From contig NW_020311999.1 of assembly GCF_003144115.1 (NCBI RefSeq), forward strand, positions 390,239-454,238: DNA of 64,000 nt. Direction: 5' to 3'. The position numbers and the translations under genes were made by a program. Under the pieces are notes generated by a model. That model searched no databases, was not told where the DNA came from, and saw only the letters and a list, made by a program, of their open reading frames with translations. Below, piece by piece: positions 10,655 through 21,972 of this stretch. Position 1 is the stretch's first letter. Every line of letters starts with the position of its first letter. The DNA comes from Tilletiopsis washingtonensis (lineage: Eukaryota > Basidiomycota > Exobasidiomycetes > Entylomatales).

Positions 10655-13577
10655 GCCGCAGCGGCCTCGGCGCGCCGGCGGGCACCTGTGGTGAGAGCAG
10701 CATGCGGCGCCGATGGCTGCACGCTACCCGCTCCCAAGCCTGGGCGCCGCCGAGACCGCAGCGGCTGGCAGCAGCATGAGGCGCGCCAGGCGAGCACCAG
10801 GCGCAGCCTAGACCGGCTCGCGAGCATGCTTGCCTGCGAAGCGTGCAGCGCGAAGGCGGCCGGCAGCGCACACGAGTCGCTCTCCTCCTCGCCGAGGCTC
10901 CTCTCCTCCTGCCCATTTGCGGCGCGGGCAATTGACGGCGAGGAGAAGCACACTTGGCGAGGCGGCCGGCGGACGCGTTTGGACGCGCATCAGAGAGCGC
11001 TGCTGTGCGGATCTGCGTCTGCTGCAGCCACACCTCGGCGGTCGGCGGCAGCGCTCATGCTGCCGCTGCGCTGCCGCAGCCTGCACCCTGCGGCATGCGG
11101 GCGGGGTGCGTGCGCTCGCCGCACGCCAAGCGTGCGGATGTGCCGAGCTTTGCGCTGCGTGCTGGTGCGCTTGAGCTTTTCTTGTTCCCGCGCGCCGCAC
11201 GCCGCACCGTCGGGCTGCGGGCGCGGGCTGCCCAAGCTGCAACGCCGCGTTCGCCACGCCCGGATACTCCGCGTGCGCTCCTCCGGAACGCTCTGCGCAT
11301 TCGCTGCACCTGCGGCCCAAGCATGCACATGTGCGTGTGTACCCGCACCCGAGAGACGCACACATGCCGGACTGTTGTTGTGTGGCACTCGTCTTGGCCG
11401 AGCGAGCGGGTCAAGGGCCGCGTCGTTGCGCCGAGAGCTTCCAGGAAGAAAGGCACGTCTCGTCCCGCTCGCAGCACCCAGCGCCGCATGCGCACGTCGC
11501 GGCCCGGCATGAGCAATGCCGACCTTCCCGCGAGCGCCACCTCTCGTGCGCTGTGTGACACCTGGATGCTGGCAAGCTGCACCACGCAGGGAGCGCTTGC
11601 ACACACGCTACATTGACTGGCTTGCACGCACCCAACGCTGGTCTGCGGCAAGGGCGGCGAGGGGCAGATCTGCGTGCGCCTGGCAGCCGCGAGATCCGCA
11701 GCATGTGCTCGCGCTACCGCAGGCCACCCTGCTCGCTCTTGCTGAGGCTCGACGAACCGCTGCAGGAGGCTCTCAGCAGTAGGCCTTCATTTCCCATCCC
11801 TTGTTCACGTCGGCGTTCCTGATGCGAGTGCCCGAGCTGCGCATGAGCAATGATGGACGTGCTCTTCATCTCATGCCCCCTGGCTGACAGGGGCACTAAT
11901 TGATATGGACGGTGACCCAGCGCTGCAGCACCAGGAAGCGCCTCTGGGAGCTGCGGCTCTGCGGCTGGGTCGGCATCGGGTCGTGCTGCGGCGGTGGGTC
12001 GCCCGCGCGCTAAAGAGCCCGCAGCATGAACGGGCGACGCGTGCCCCTGGCAGCGCACGCGGCGCTAAGCGTGGACGAGCTCTCCATGCGCTCCCTGCTG
12101 CCAACCTCGTGGAGGGCACGCGGGACTGACGGCAGACGAGCCACGTTCGCCGATCCTTCTCTGCACCGAGCACGAAGCTGGGCACGGCGAAGCGGCGCTG
12201 CAAAGGGCACCTCCGCCGCAGCAGGCGCAGCGGCCAGCTCGCAGCGGCTCGCAGGGGAGACCGCATCGGCTCACGCTCCCCAGAGTCGCGGCCCCCAGAG
12301 CGGAGAGGCATGCAGGCGTCATTCCGGGCAGCGCTGCGCTTGCTGGGCAGCGACTCGCCTGAGCCCCGCTCTGCCCTGCTCCCACGGACGACCCTTGCCG
12401 CCGTGACGTTGGCAGAGACGCCTTCGGGCGGAGCAAGCACTTCGCACGGCTGAGTCGAGAGACAGGGACGTCACGGGCTCCGGAGGCTGCCGGCTCGCTT
12501 CCAAACCACGCCTTGCTGCTCAACAGCTAGCAAATTCGAGCGGAGGCGCCGACGTCCGACGGCGAGCCGGTGCGGACTGCAAATCTCCTCGAGCGGCCAT
12601 GGCGCAGCTCGGCGACTGCACGTCTTGCTCTGCGGGCCTCAAGGGCCCGCCGACGGGTCGCAAGATCTGACTTTGCTGCACTCCTGGAGCTCTGCTGGAC
12701 GCGATGGCCGCCGGTAGTTGCCAAGCCATGCTGCTCCTTGTCACCGCCGGCCGACGGTACGCGCGAGTGGCGCTGCGCAGGAGGCTGGTCCTGCCAGATG
12801 CGAACGGGCGGGTGGTCGAGCAGCATCGGATCTGGCTCACTGAACGTCAGCGGATGATCGATGGCCAGCGATGCTCTGGGGGGCGCAAAGGCATGGAAGC
12901 GAGCCGGCGCCCGCACGCTTGTAGTGCGCCGATGCTGGTCCCACGCCACAGCGCACTGTGGATCGCCATGACACAGTTCGGAGGCCGGCGCCTGCGCCCG
13001 GAGGAAGCACCTCGCGGTCCAACGCACGTCTTCCGAGGTCCCAGTGTCGTCCGGATCCAGAAGCCAGAGCGGCTCCGCATTAGTTGTCGGAAAGGCGCCT
13101 GCGACACGGGCAAAGGTGACGGACGCGCCTGCGTGCGCGCGAGAGACGCGTGAGCGCCGCATGCGGAGCGCGCGGATGGACGAGCTGCTTGGCGCGCACG
13201 CCGCGGCGCACCTCCCTCTCCCTCTGGCCTCGCACCTCGCCTCCGACCTCTTGTCTCGAGCGTACCCGAGATGCACCACCCCGGGAAGTTTTCCTGCACT
13301 TCTCGGACGCAATGCGCTGCAATGCAGGCCCTCGCTCCGCTGCGCGTTCTCAGACCTACTCGGCAGTGGGGGCCTCTTGTGCGGCTCCGAGAGGCGCGCG
13401 TCCCTCCGGCCAGCAGCAGCGCACGCGTCAGCGTCAGAGGTCCGGCAAAGGCGGCTCGGAGCTGGACCTGGCAGCATCAGGCAGACGTCTCGCCAGCACA
13501 CACACGATCGAGTCACCCGCACGTCTTGATGCTGTCAGCGGCGCTGCGTGTGATGACACATGATAATCGGCGTCGGA

Positions 13578-13593
13578 GGGGGGGGGGGGGGGG
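13578..13593 (+). repeat. Homopolymer run of 16 G
   Basis: Uninterrupted G run preceded by GGA. It could form a G-quadruplex or partly reflect assembly or sequencing length error. Confidence 0.9.
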
Positions 13594-14431
13594 TCCAGAA
13601 GAATCCTCCGCTTCGCCGAAAGTTCTTGTCCCTTGTAGACCGAGCCTACAGCTGCCATGTCGAGACCAACACTTGCAGGTTACATGTCGCCTGCGAAGCC
13701 TTGTCTGCTCGTGGCCAACTTGAGTGAGGTGCGTGATGCGTGTGCTGGGGCACGCGATGGTGCGGTTTGTCTTGGACCCTGCAGTAGAGAGTCCTCGTCC
13801 GAGCATCGGCTACACCACGTTCGCCAGGCCATCGGACCCCCTAAGAGGATGCGTCCTCTGCCTGTGCTGTATGCCGGCATTTTGAGTCCTACATCGCCTC
13901 GCTGCGCCTTCTCTTGTCGCGTGAGATGCTGCTCGTGGGGCCTGCGAAGGACTCGGGGCGGTGGAGGGGCGCACGGCGACCTGGTGCGAGGCAGTCGCGC
14001 CCCGCCATGCCATCTGCCGTGCGCGTGCCAGAGCGGCGCCGCCATGCGCGGCGCGGCCGCGACGCGTCTCCCGCGCGGCAGATGCCGACACAGGCGCCGT
14101 GCCTGGCCGGCCCCGGTCTTCCTGCTGCTCCGCCCGCCCATCCTCGACGCCCGACGCATGTCCCGTCAGCAGCGCATCTCTCCTCGTCGCCGTCACCCTC
14201 CTCGCGCGCGCATTCGTCTGCGGCGCATCTGGCTGCTCATCTTCACCCACTCGCACCGCTCACTCAGCGCTGCCTCTGCCCCGTGCGCCGGCCGTGCCCT
14301 GCGCTGCCTCCACATTGCTCCGCTGCTCCACGCTCCTCGCCTCGGCCTATTTTCGTCGCGTCGAGCCATACTCCGGCCGTCCTCGCACGAAGCACGTCCT
14401 ACGCGCGTCGCGCGGCGCCGACTAGGCCGCC

Positions 14432-17400
14432 ATGGTGCTCATCAAGCGCCGTCCCGTGGACATGGTCCCGCCGCCGGACCCGGCCATGCACGATGCCGAC
14501 GCCGAGGCCTTCTATCTTGCAGAAACGGGCGAGGTGTTCCTGGACTATGAGTGCGTAGAGCTGACGAGGCGCGATGAGTCAGATACGGTCGGGCATTGCG
14601 ACGCGTTTTGCTATGTCGCAAGGCTGCAAGCTTGTCCTCGAGCGGCTGAGCAGTCGTGCGCACCATAAAGGCCTGGCACGGCGCGACTGGTGATGGCAGC
14701 AGCTCGGGCAGATCTCGGTGGCAGTACAGGACCGCGCAGCTGAGATTGCTCCTCCCACAGGTCATACGCCGCCCGCATGTCCTTCTACCGCCAGCGCCGC
14801 TTCCAGTGCGAGGTCTCGGGCCGCCAGAACCTGACCTTCTTCGAGGCACACACGAGCGAGCTGCTCGAGGCGGAGGCCACGCAGAAGAAGTTCCCGGCGA
14901 GCCTCAAGGGCCCGGTGTTGAAGGCGGTGCAGTTCGGTGAGTAACGGGGGCATACACTAGGGTCGCGCTTGCGGCCACCGAGTCGCGAGCGGGTCGGCAC
15001 GCGTGCAGCCAGCATTCAGCGGCTGAATGAGGCTCTACTAGTCGTCACGGGCCGCCTGGACAACCTGGTCGACAAGGCATACGACCGCTTCAAGGACCGC
15101 TTCTTCGTGCAGGAGACGGTCATGGTCGAGCGCTTTGGCGAGAGGTGAGTCGTCTGTCCAGCGTCTGTCTTGTCGCATTCTCATTCTGCTTGCAAAGGTA
15201 CTGGGCCCGCATCGTCAGCGTGTACCCGCCGCGTGAGCTGCAGCGCAAGGCCTTCGAAGAGGCGGCGGCGGCGAAGCGTGCCGCGAGGGCAGAGCGCGTC
15301 GAGCGCAACAACGTCAAGAAGAGCAAGAACGGCACGAACGGCGCTAGCAAGGAGCGCCCGGGCCTGCACTCGTTCGACTCGACGTCGGACCTCAGCGACC
15401 TCAGCGACGAGGAGAGCGAGCTCTCCGAGGAGGCCAAGTCTGCCATTCTCGCCAAGGCGGCGCACCAGATCGGCGCAGACCTCAACAAGGACGCGCAGGA
15501 GGCATACGAGCTCGATGACCCGTCGCGCTACCTCTACCACGTGCGCTTCCTCGACGACAAGGACGCCTTCGTGGGCAGCCTCACCGAGGTGCAGCCCAAG
15601 CAGCTGCTGCGCGACCGCCTCACCTTCTCCAAGACGATCCTAAAGAAGTACATGAAGGACTGCCTGCTGCGCGACGCCACCGTCGGCGCGCCGTGGACGG
15701 TGCGCCCGAGCCTGGCCGAGCGCTTCGGCATCCCGACGGAGATGTCGGAGGAGCTGCTGCGCATGAACGCCGAGATCAAGGAGGGCAAGCTGAGCAAGCG
15801 CAAGAAGGTGAGTTGCCCATGTCTGCGCTGCTTTCTGTCCCGCTGACTTCGTCTGCAGGTCTTCACCGTCGAGGACGAAGAGGCGAACGCCAACAAGAAG
15901 CCGCGCAAGATCAAGGGCGACCCGGGCCTCACCGCAGCCGAGGCTGCCGCGGCCAAGGAGCGCGAGGAGGAGGAGAAGCGCCTGCTCGAGAAGAAGAAGA
16001 TCGTCAAGTACCCCGTCGAGGACCTGCTCATCGAGCCCGTCTCGGTGCGCGAGCTTAACTCGAAGGGCAAGGAGGACCTGCTGCCGCGCCGCCGCGACCG
16101 CCCGATCCCCAGCCGCGAGCTGCCGGTGCCGCGCGACACCTTTGAGATCCTCATGAACACGTACTACTTCCTGCAGGCGTGCGGCAAGCCGCTCATGCTG
16201 TCGCCGTTCAGCCTCGACGACTACGAGGCGGCGCTGCGGCACTCGACGAACGAGCCCTCGTGCACGCTCATGGCCGAGGTGCACGCGAGTCTCATCAACA
16301 TCGTCGTCCGCGACGGCACGCACTCCAAGGACCTCGCGCCAGCCAACCTGGCGTCAAAGGCGGCTGCCTCTGCTGCGGCGCGCGCCGCCTCGCGCGACGA
16401 TGACGACGAGAGCGTGGCGGACTCGGAGGAGAGCGACCAGCTCGACTCGGCTGCGAACACGCCTGCCCCCGAGGGAGACGAGGAGGACGACGATGATGAG
16501 GCAGATGCCGAGGCCGACGCGCTCCTCCTCGCCGCGCGCGACATCGGCCGCGGCTGGGACAAGCGTGTGCTGAAGCTAGACGAGGACCGCGACGGCTGGG
16601 AGGCCAGTCTGATCGGCATTCTAGCAAAGGTGCGTGCGAGTGTTGTCCGGACACAGTGTGCGCTGCTCACCCTCGCTAGCAGCGTGCTTCGCTGGAGACG
16701 ATGCCGCGTCTGACGGGCATTCTGTCTCACCTCACCGGCATCGCCCACCCGGACGGCCATATCGACGGCAAGTTCATCGCCGACACGTACGCGTCGCCCG
16801 AGGCACGCTACGGCGTGCTGCCGCTCAGCGACAAGCTGCTCGCCATCCAGGCGCTCTGCGAGCTGGCGGTCATGACGAAGCCCATCAAGCACTTCTACGA
16901 GGAGTGCGAGGCACACCTGACCGAGTTGCGCAAGGAGCGCGTCGAGATCGGCCGTGCCCGCAAGAAGCTGTGAGTAGCCCGTGGAGCCGAAGTCTAAAGA
17001 GCTTTTGCTCATTGTCTCCACCACAGCGCTGAGGACCGTGCTGCGTTCGAGGCAGCCAACGTGAAGGAGGGTGATGAGGAGGAAGGAGAAGAGGCTGCCG
17101 AAGCCGAGGAGGACGGCTCAGACGCCGAGGCCAACGGCAATGGCGATACCGAAGAGGCTGCCGGCGACAGCGACTCGGAGAAGGACGAGCTGGAGTCGTC
17201 GAGCGAGATGGGCACGCCGCCGGGCTCGCCTCCAAGCAACAGTTCGCTCTCGGATGTCGAAGACTCGCGCGCCGGCCGCTCCTCGCGCAAGGCAGCCAAC
17301 GCCAAGGCTCGCGCACGCCGAGCGGCACTGCCGTCGCGCCAAGAGGCGCTGCGCGAGCGCGCGCTGCAGCGCGAGCAGGAAGAGAAGGAGCGCCGGGCCG

Positions 17401-18186
17401 AGCTGCAGGCGGCGCGCGAGGCGTCGAAGCAGAAGGCTGCCGAGTCGCGCCAGGTCAATCTGGAGCGCAAGCGCCTCGACGACGAAGAGGCGCGCCTCAA
17501 CAAGCGCGACGAGGCCATCGACCGTGACTTCCGCCGCCATGCGCTCGCGCCGCGTCTGACGCCGCTCGGCCGCGACCGCTTCTTCGACCGCTACTGGTGG
17601 TTCGACGGCATCGGCAGCGCGTCGCTGCTGACGTCCAATGGCGCCGTGTCCTACTCGACTGGTCGCCTCTTCGTCCAGGGCGCTCGTCGCGACGACTGGG
17701 AGATCGCGCTGGCCGAGAACGAGCGTGGTCCCAAGTATCTGGAGCAGCGCCGCAAGGATGAGCAGCAGGCCGAGGGCGTGCTGCAGCCTGACGAGTGGGC
17801 CGTGTACAGCGAGCCTGAGCAGGTGAGTCCGACGCAGCAGCACTGCAGCGATGCCGTCCGCTCACCCCTAAACCACAGGTCGACGAGCTGCTCGCCTGGC
17901 TGCGCGCCAAGGGCAATCGCGAGCTGGCGCTGCGCACGCAGCTGCTCAAGTTCCACGCCTACATCGGGCCGGGCATGGCAAAGCGCGCACATGTGAGTTG
18001 GACGTCCCAGTGCACGATGGCGACGCATTGCTGACACACACGATCTCTCTCGCTCTTTAGGACCTTGCCGGCGGCTGGCGCGACAACATCGTCGAGACGC
18101 GCCGCTCGAACCGCAGCAAGGGCGAGCAGAGCGCGGTGATGCGCCTGCCGTACATGGCCTGGCGCAACACGGCCGCGAGCAAGTAG
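14432..18186 (+). CDS. ITC1: ISWI remodeling complex accessory subunit Itc1/ACF1-like (WAC, DDT, WSD)
   Basis: Nine exons: 14432-14550, 14761-14936, 15042-15144, 15198-15807, 15859-16629, 16683-16969, 17027-17822, 17879-17992 and 18061-18186, about 1033 residues. The N-terminus MVLIKRRPVDMVPPPDP, then ETGEVFLDYE joined to SYAARMSFYRQRRFQCEVSG and LTFFEA, is the WAC domain of Itc1/ACF1/BAZ1A, which binds DNA and nucleosome linkers with ISWI ATPases. DTFEILMNTYYFLQACGKPL (near residue 430) is the DDT domain. LPLSDKLLAIQALCEL is WHIM1, and LGRDRFFDRYWWFDGIGS (near residue 873) is the WSD/D-TOX motif. There is no PHD or bromodomain, as in yeast Itc1. The acceptor of exon 3 is uncertain: 15042 is used, but one at 15008 is also in frame. 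It acts in the nucleus in nucleosome spacing and repression. Confidence 0.9.
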
Positions 18187-18688
18187 TCCCTGGGAAGCTT
18201 TCTCCTCCTTTTCTCTCCGTCAATCCTGTCCTGCTTGTTCCTGCGCACCACGCTACACCATGGCTGTACACTACCATTCTGCATGCTGCTATCTGTGTGT
18301 GCGAGAGGGCGGAGGTAGGGAGCGCAGCAGTCAGAGTGCGCGAGGCAGGCGTGTCTCGGCAGGAAGAGCGTCGCGCACGTGCGACACGCGAGAAGCAGAC
18401 AAGACACTGGCAGCACCGTCGGTCTTGGCCCTGGAGCAGCTCCTCTCCTGAGGCAATCTCCTGAGGCAATCATGCCTGCGCAGTCCGGGGGCGCGCTCTC
18501 GCCGCACTCGATCATGAATTCAGGAGCGTCGAGGGAATCGCATGGCATCGCATTCAGCACTCGAGCTTCGCAAACTTGTACAGGATGGGAGGGGCACATC
18601 GAAGGTGCCACATCGCGGGGTGCTGTCGCTTGCGACCTCGCCTCGCTCGGGCAGGCCCCACAGTACGTCGCGCCTTCTTTGGAGCACA
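18187..18688. other. Convergent intergenic region with 13-bp tandem duplication
   Basis: Lies between the stops of ITC1 (+) and the orphan gene (-). No gene seen. TCCTGAGGCAATC occurs twice back to back at 18446-18471, a small recent-looking tandem duplication. Confidence 0.6.
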
Positions 18689-20440
18689 CTACGTCGTCTT
18701 CTTGCTCTTGGCCGGCGCTTTCTTGGGCGCAGCAGGCTTCTTGGCCTTCTTGGCCGGCGGTGCTGGCCGCGGCGAGGGTGGTGGCGTCGGCTTGTGCGCC
18801 GCGATCAGCTCCGGCAGCGCCGTCGAGCCGCAGATGCCCACGCGGACAAGCTCTTCCTCCGCAGGAAGCTCGTGCCTGGGCACCTTCTCGGGGCGAGCCG
18901 TCTTGCCGTAGAGCTTGTCGCAGCGCAGAAGATCGCGTTCGTCGATGACAGAGGGCCAATTGACTTTCTTCACCGATGGCATGTCGTGGTTGCCGTACGA
19001 ACCGCCTCCGCCCACCAGCAAAGACGACCAACTGTAGTCCTGGCTGTGTCCGATTGCCTTCGCAAGCTCCTCGAGGTCCCACGGCTCTTGGCCGTTCCAC
19101 GAAATCTTCTTGACTGGGAACAGGTCATGAAGCTTAAAGATGAGCGAGGCCCAGAAGTGCTCATGGACGTTGGCGAAGGCGTCGTAGAGCGTCTTGTTGA
19201 GCAGGTAGAGCTTGTCCCAGCCGTCGTGGACTCGAGGAGCGCAGCCAGACCACTCCTCGCGCGTACCTAGCAGGTCTACCAGCGGTACGCTCATGTCGCC
19301 GCCATCGTCACCAGAAAAGGCGTCGACAATTGACGGACAGACGGCAAATGCAACCGCAGCGCCAAGAGTGCCGCTGTAACACAGGCAAGCAGCAAAGTGC
19401 CGTGCAGCCCTATGCGCCTCTTGCATGTTCAAGAGATTTCTCTTCACCTCCTCGTCGGAGCGGAAGACCGTCTGCACCTGACCGCTAGGTGAGATAGAGG
19501 CATTCTTGTTCACACCGGCTATGGTGTTGGGCGACAGCTTGCGCCGATGCATCTCGACAAGACGTCCGAGCAAGCAGAACCAGCTGTTGAGCCTCTCGAC
19601 GGGAGTGTCTGCGCGCTCCTTCTCGTTACTCTCGACAAGGTCGATCCAGGCAAGCGGGTCACCCTTGCCGTCGTAGCGCTTCAGAACTGCCGGCGGCGCC
19701 CTTGTGTTGGCAGCGCTGACAGACTCAATGAAGCGGCGCATGACGTCGGTGCAGAGGTCCAGACCGTACTTGCCGTCCAGCTTCGAGATGTCCAGCTGCC
19801 CGTGCGGGCGTGACAGGGACAGCGCAGCGTCGACGAGCTGCGCAAATGCGCCAAGGTTGCCCCCAAAGCGAACAGCGCAGCTCAGCACGCTGGACTCTGC
19901 AGACGCAGCCACGCTGACCTCGGTGTTGCCCGCAGGTCCTTCGTGCTCGCTGACAGCGCCGCTTGCCTCGTCCTCTTGGCTGCCCAATGCCGGCTCGTCC
20001 TTGATCTTGCGGCGCTTGGCAGCTGCATCTGCGGCCGTGCCAGCCTTGCGCTTGGCGCCAGCGGGCACAACTTCAGACGAGTTGGCAAAGCTGAGAGCAA
20101 AGGCGCTGTCCTGCGCAGCCGTCGGCCCGGAGAGCTGGCACTCGGCAAGGTCATGGTGCTCGGCCGGCTCAAAGTCGTCGCCGGTGTAGAGCTCAAACTG
20201 CGCCTGGCTGAGGTAGAACTCAGGCGAGACGAGCGCCACGGCCTGCAGCTGGATGAGAGGATCGGCGCGCCGGCGGTACTCGTCGAGCACGGTGCTGAAC
20301 GAGAGCGTTGTGGGCTCGTCGGCGTTACGGAGCAGCTTCCAGGCAGCGGCAGCGCCCGATGCAGCGACGAGGTATTCGCGAGTGGTGCAGCGCTCCAGCA
20401 GCCTGCGCGCCTGCTCCTGGGTAGTGACGCGGTACTGCAT
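18689..20440 (-). CDS. Orphan nuclear-type protein with Lys/Pro/Ala tail
   Basis: Intronless frame of 583 residues from the ATG at 20440 (MQYRVTTQEQARRLLERC); the frame is also open above it. Two ordered-looking blocks, residues about 1-105 and about 190-510, are rich in Trp, Leu and Cys, including DPLAWIDLVES, SWFCLLGRLVEMHRRKL, EHFWASLIFKLHDLFPV and WPSVIDERDLLRCDKLYGK. They are separated by an acidic linker containing a bipartite-like nuclear signal (KRKAGTAADAAAKRRKIK). The C-terminus is a histone-H1-like tail, AKKAKKPAAPKKAPAKSKK. I recognise no family. The tail and nuclear signal suggest DNA or chromatin association, but this is inference. Third codon positions are less GC-biased in the central part than in neighbouring genes. 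Confidence 0.75.
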   Translation of the reverse strand: MQYRVTTQEQARRLLERCTTREYLVAASGAAAAWKLLRNADEPTTLSFSTVLDEYRRRADPLIQLQAVALVSPEFYLSQAQFELYTGDDFEPAEHHDLAECQLSGPTAAQDSAFALSFANSSEVVPAGAKRKAGTAADAAAKRRKIKDEPALGSQEDEASGAVSEHEGPAGNTEVSVAASAESSVLSCAVRFGGNLGAFAQLVDAALSLSRPHGQLDISKLDGKYGLDLCTDVMRRFIESVSAANTRAPPAVLKRYDGKGDPLAWIDLVESNEKERADTPVERLNSWFCLLGRLVEMHRRKLSPNTIAGVNKNASISPSGQVQTVFRSDEEVKRNLLNMQEAHRAARHFAACLCYSGTLGAAVAFAVCPSIVDAFSGDDGGDMSVPLVDLLGTREEWSGCAPRVHDGWDKLYLLNKTLYDAFANVHEHFWASLIFKLHDLFPVKKISWNGQEPWDLEELAKAIGHSQDYSWSSLLVGGGGSYGNHDMPSVKKVNWPSVIDERDLLRCDKLYGKTARPEKVPRHELPAEEELVRVGICGSTALPELIAAHKPTPPPSPRPAPPAKKAKKPAAPKKAPAKSKKTT

Positions 20441-21195
20441 GCCGTGTGGTTGGTAGTGGGAGGTGTGAAGATGGAACGAGATGATGAGCTCGGGCGCGGC
20501 GCGCGCGATGTGCTGGCAGAGCCGCCGCGCGGCGCGCGGCAGTGCGATCGATCGAGGCAGCGGCGCGGCCGAGCCCCTGAGAGCAAGCACCCGTCTCGCT
20601 GGCGGGATGAATGGCTCTTGAAGCATAGCCGCTCGATTTTTGCCACGTCTCGCCGCTCGGCTGGCTCGCTGGGCTCTCTAGACTGGCGAGCAGCACGTGT
20701 ATGCTGATGTGGCAAGAGGCGAAGCGCACGATGCGCCCCGTGCTCGCAGGCAGCGGCCCAAGCGCAGCCGTGCCCTGCTGCCGCTGCTTCCCGGCGCGAC
20801 GCGCTGCTCCCACGCCTGTGCTCTACGCGCTGCCCTTGGTGCTGCCTCGTCCTGCTCTGTCGGCCCGCGGCCGGCCGGCGCAGCGTGGAAGTGCCGCCGG
20901 CCACCGCGGCCGCACGCCGACCTTGTAGTGCGACTACATCACTGTACTGCCCGCATTTGAAAGCGGGTGGAGGTGGGCTGCTCCCGCCGGGTGCAGCAGC
21001 TCGCGCCCGCCGGTGGCCTGCCTGCTCCCCGCCGCGGGTGCGCCTGTCCAGGACCCCTCAAAAGGCGAGCGCAGCGCTGTGCCGGCTGCTCTCCCGACCA
21101 CCACCTCGCTCGCACACCAACGCCAACCACCCTCGTCGTCGTCGCCTTCGCACACCACCTTGCACCCACACCTCCAGCCCACACACCCCTTCGCC
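20441..21195. other. Divergent promoter region (orphan gene / Tudor-like gene)
   Basis: No gene seen. CGATTTTTGCC at 20634-20644 (GGCAAAAATCG on the minus strand, 194 nt upstream of the orphan start) is nearly identical to a site upstream of RRP12 and the phosphatase gene. The stretch before 21196 is C/T/A-rich, as expected for a leader. Confidence 0.5.
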
Positions 21196-21661
21196 ATGCC
21201 CTCCGAGTCCGAGTGGAAGAGTGCGTCCTCGCCGCCGTCGCCTGCTCGTCGTTGCCTCTGCTGACCGCCGGGCGCTCCACAGTCGGCGACAAGGGTGCGT
21301 ACTAGCCGCATCGCATCCAGGGCCCATGGCTGACCGCACGCTGCCGCCCGCAGTCGATATCACGGTGGGAAAGCACACTGTGCGTGGCTGACGCCTTCGG
21401 CCAGCAGCGCACGCCTGTCCATCGCTCATCATCCTACCCTCGCGTCCCGACCGTCACCCCCACCGACGTTGCTGCCATCGTCGCACAGATCAGCGGCAAG
21501 ATCGCCAGCTTCGGCAACGGCAACTCTTCGGACATGGTCGAGGTCCGCTGGACCAACGCCAGCGGCCAGGCCAAGGTGAGCACGACCCGCTGTATGCGCC
21601 GCGACTCCGGCTGACCATGGCTCTGCAGAGCGCGATGCGCTCGGTCGACAAGCTCAACTGA
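21196..21661 (+). CDS. Small Tudor/SH3-barrel-like protein encoded by micro-exons
   Basis: Exons 21196-21220 (25 nt), 21283-21294 (12 nt), 21354-21379 (26 nt), 21489-21575 and 21629-21661 join to a 60-residue protein. It begins MPSESEWKIGDKVDITVGKH, continues ISGKIASFGNG and MVEVRWTNASGQAK, and ends SAMRSVDKLN. GDKVDI, a GKI strand, an MVEVRW strand and a closing SVDKL resemble a small Tudor or Hva1-TUDOR-type barrel. No catalytic residues are expected. All five exons join in frame, the first three introns have GTGCGT donors, and the fourth has GTGAGC. Intron 3 (21380-21488) could instead end at 21408, a 29-nt intron adding about 27 residues, but that is below normal intron size. A further intron follows the stop. 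The exon model is read by eye and could be wrong at intron 3. Confidence 0.65.
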
Positions 21662-21684
21662 GCAGCCCCTCGAGCGTCCGATAG

Positions 21685-21738
21685 GTGAGTGATGCCTTTG
21701 GATCAGCTTGTTAGCATACACTGACGCGAGCACCACAG
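21685..21738 (+). other. Probable 3'-UTR intron
   Basis: GTGAGT at 21685, a CTGAC branch-like site at 21721 and CACAG ending at 21738 form a 54-nt intron lying 24 nt after the stop codon of the Tudor-like gene. An exon junction close to a stop can be tolerated, whereas retention would lengthen the 3' UTR. Confidence 0.5.
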
Positions 21739-21972
21739 CGCCGGCTCGATCTTCGAGCGGCCAGCGCGCCAAGCCCACCTTCCGCATCGTCCCTGCCCTG
21801 CTCGTCCACCATGCTCCTCACCCTCTCTCCCCGTGCTCGTCACCCTGTCACCCACGCATTGTCCCATCGCAGCGCCCACTTGAGCTGTCGCACGCGCGCA
21901 ATGCCACACCTGACGACGTGCTGCCGTTGCTAGAGAGATGTGGACCGTTGAGAGATGTATGCATGCCGCCGC

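Larger units (their letters stand above)
9277..14431. other. 5.1-kb gene-poor divergent intergenic region
   Basis: No open frame here shows recognisable protein sequence, splice-compatible continuation or the strong C/G third-position bias of the neighbouring genes. The longest (12527-13522, minus, 331 codons) looks like a chance frame. The region separates the divergent serine-rich gene and ITC1 and contains three GAGAGGGG repeats (10617-10654), a 16-G run (13578-13593) and an AGAGGA-TGCG-TCCTCT hairpin near 13844. It may hold long regulatory DNA or non-coding transcripts. I see no transposon ends, tRNA or rRNA in it. Confidence 0.55.

Noticed and set aside
12527-13522. 331-codon minus-strand open frame in the gene-poor region
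   Set aside because: Uses no clear splice or start context, has mixed third positions and no recognisable sequence. Long chance frames are common at this GC content. Kept only as a caveat to the gene-free claim.
21380-21408. 29-nt alternative intron in the Tudor-like gene
   Set aside because: Below plausible intron size. The 109-nt intron gives a better barrel-like peptide, though both keep frame.
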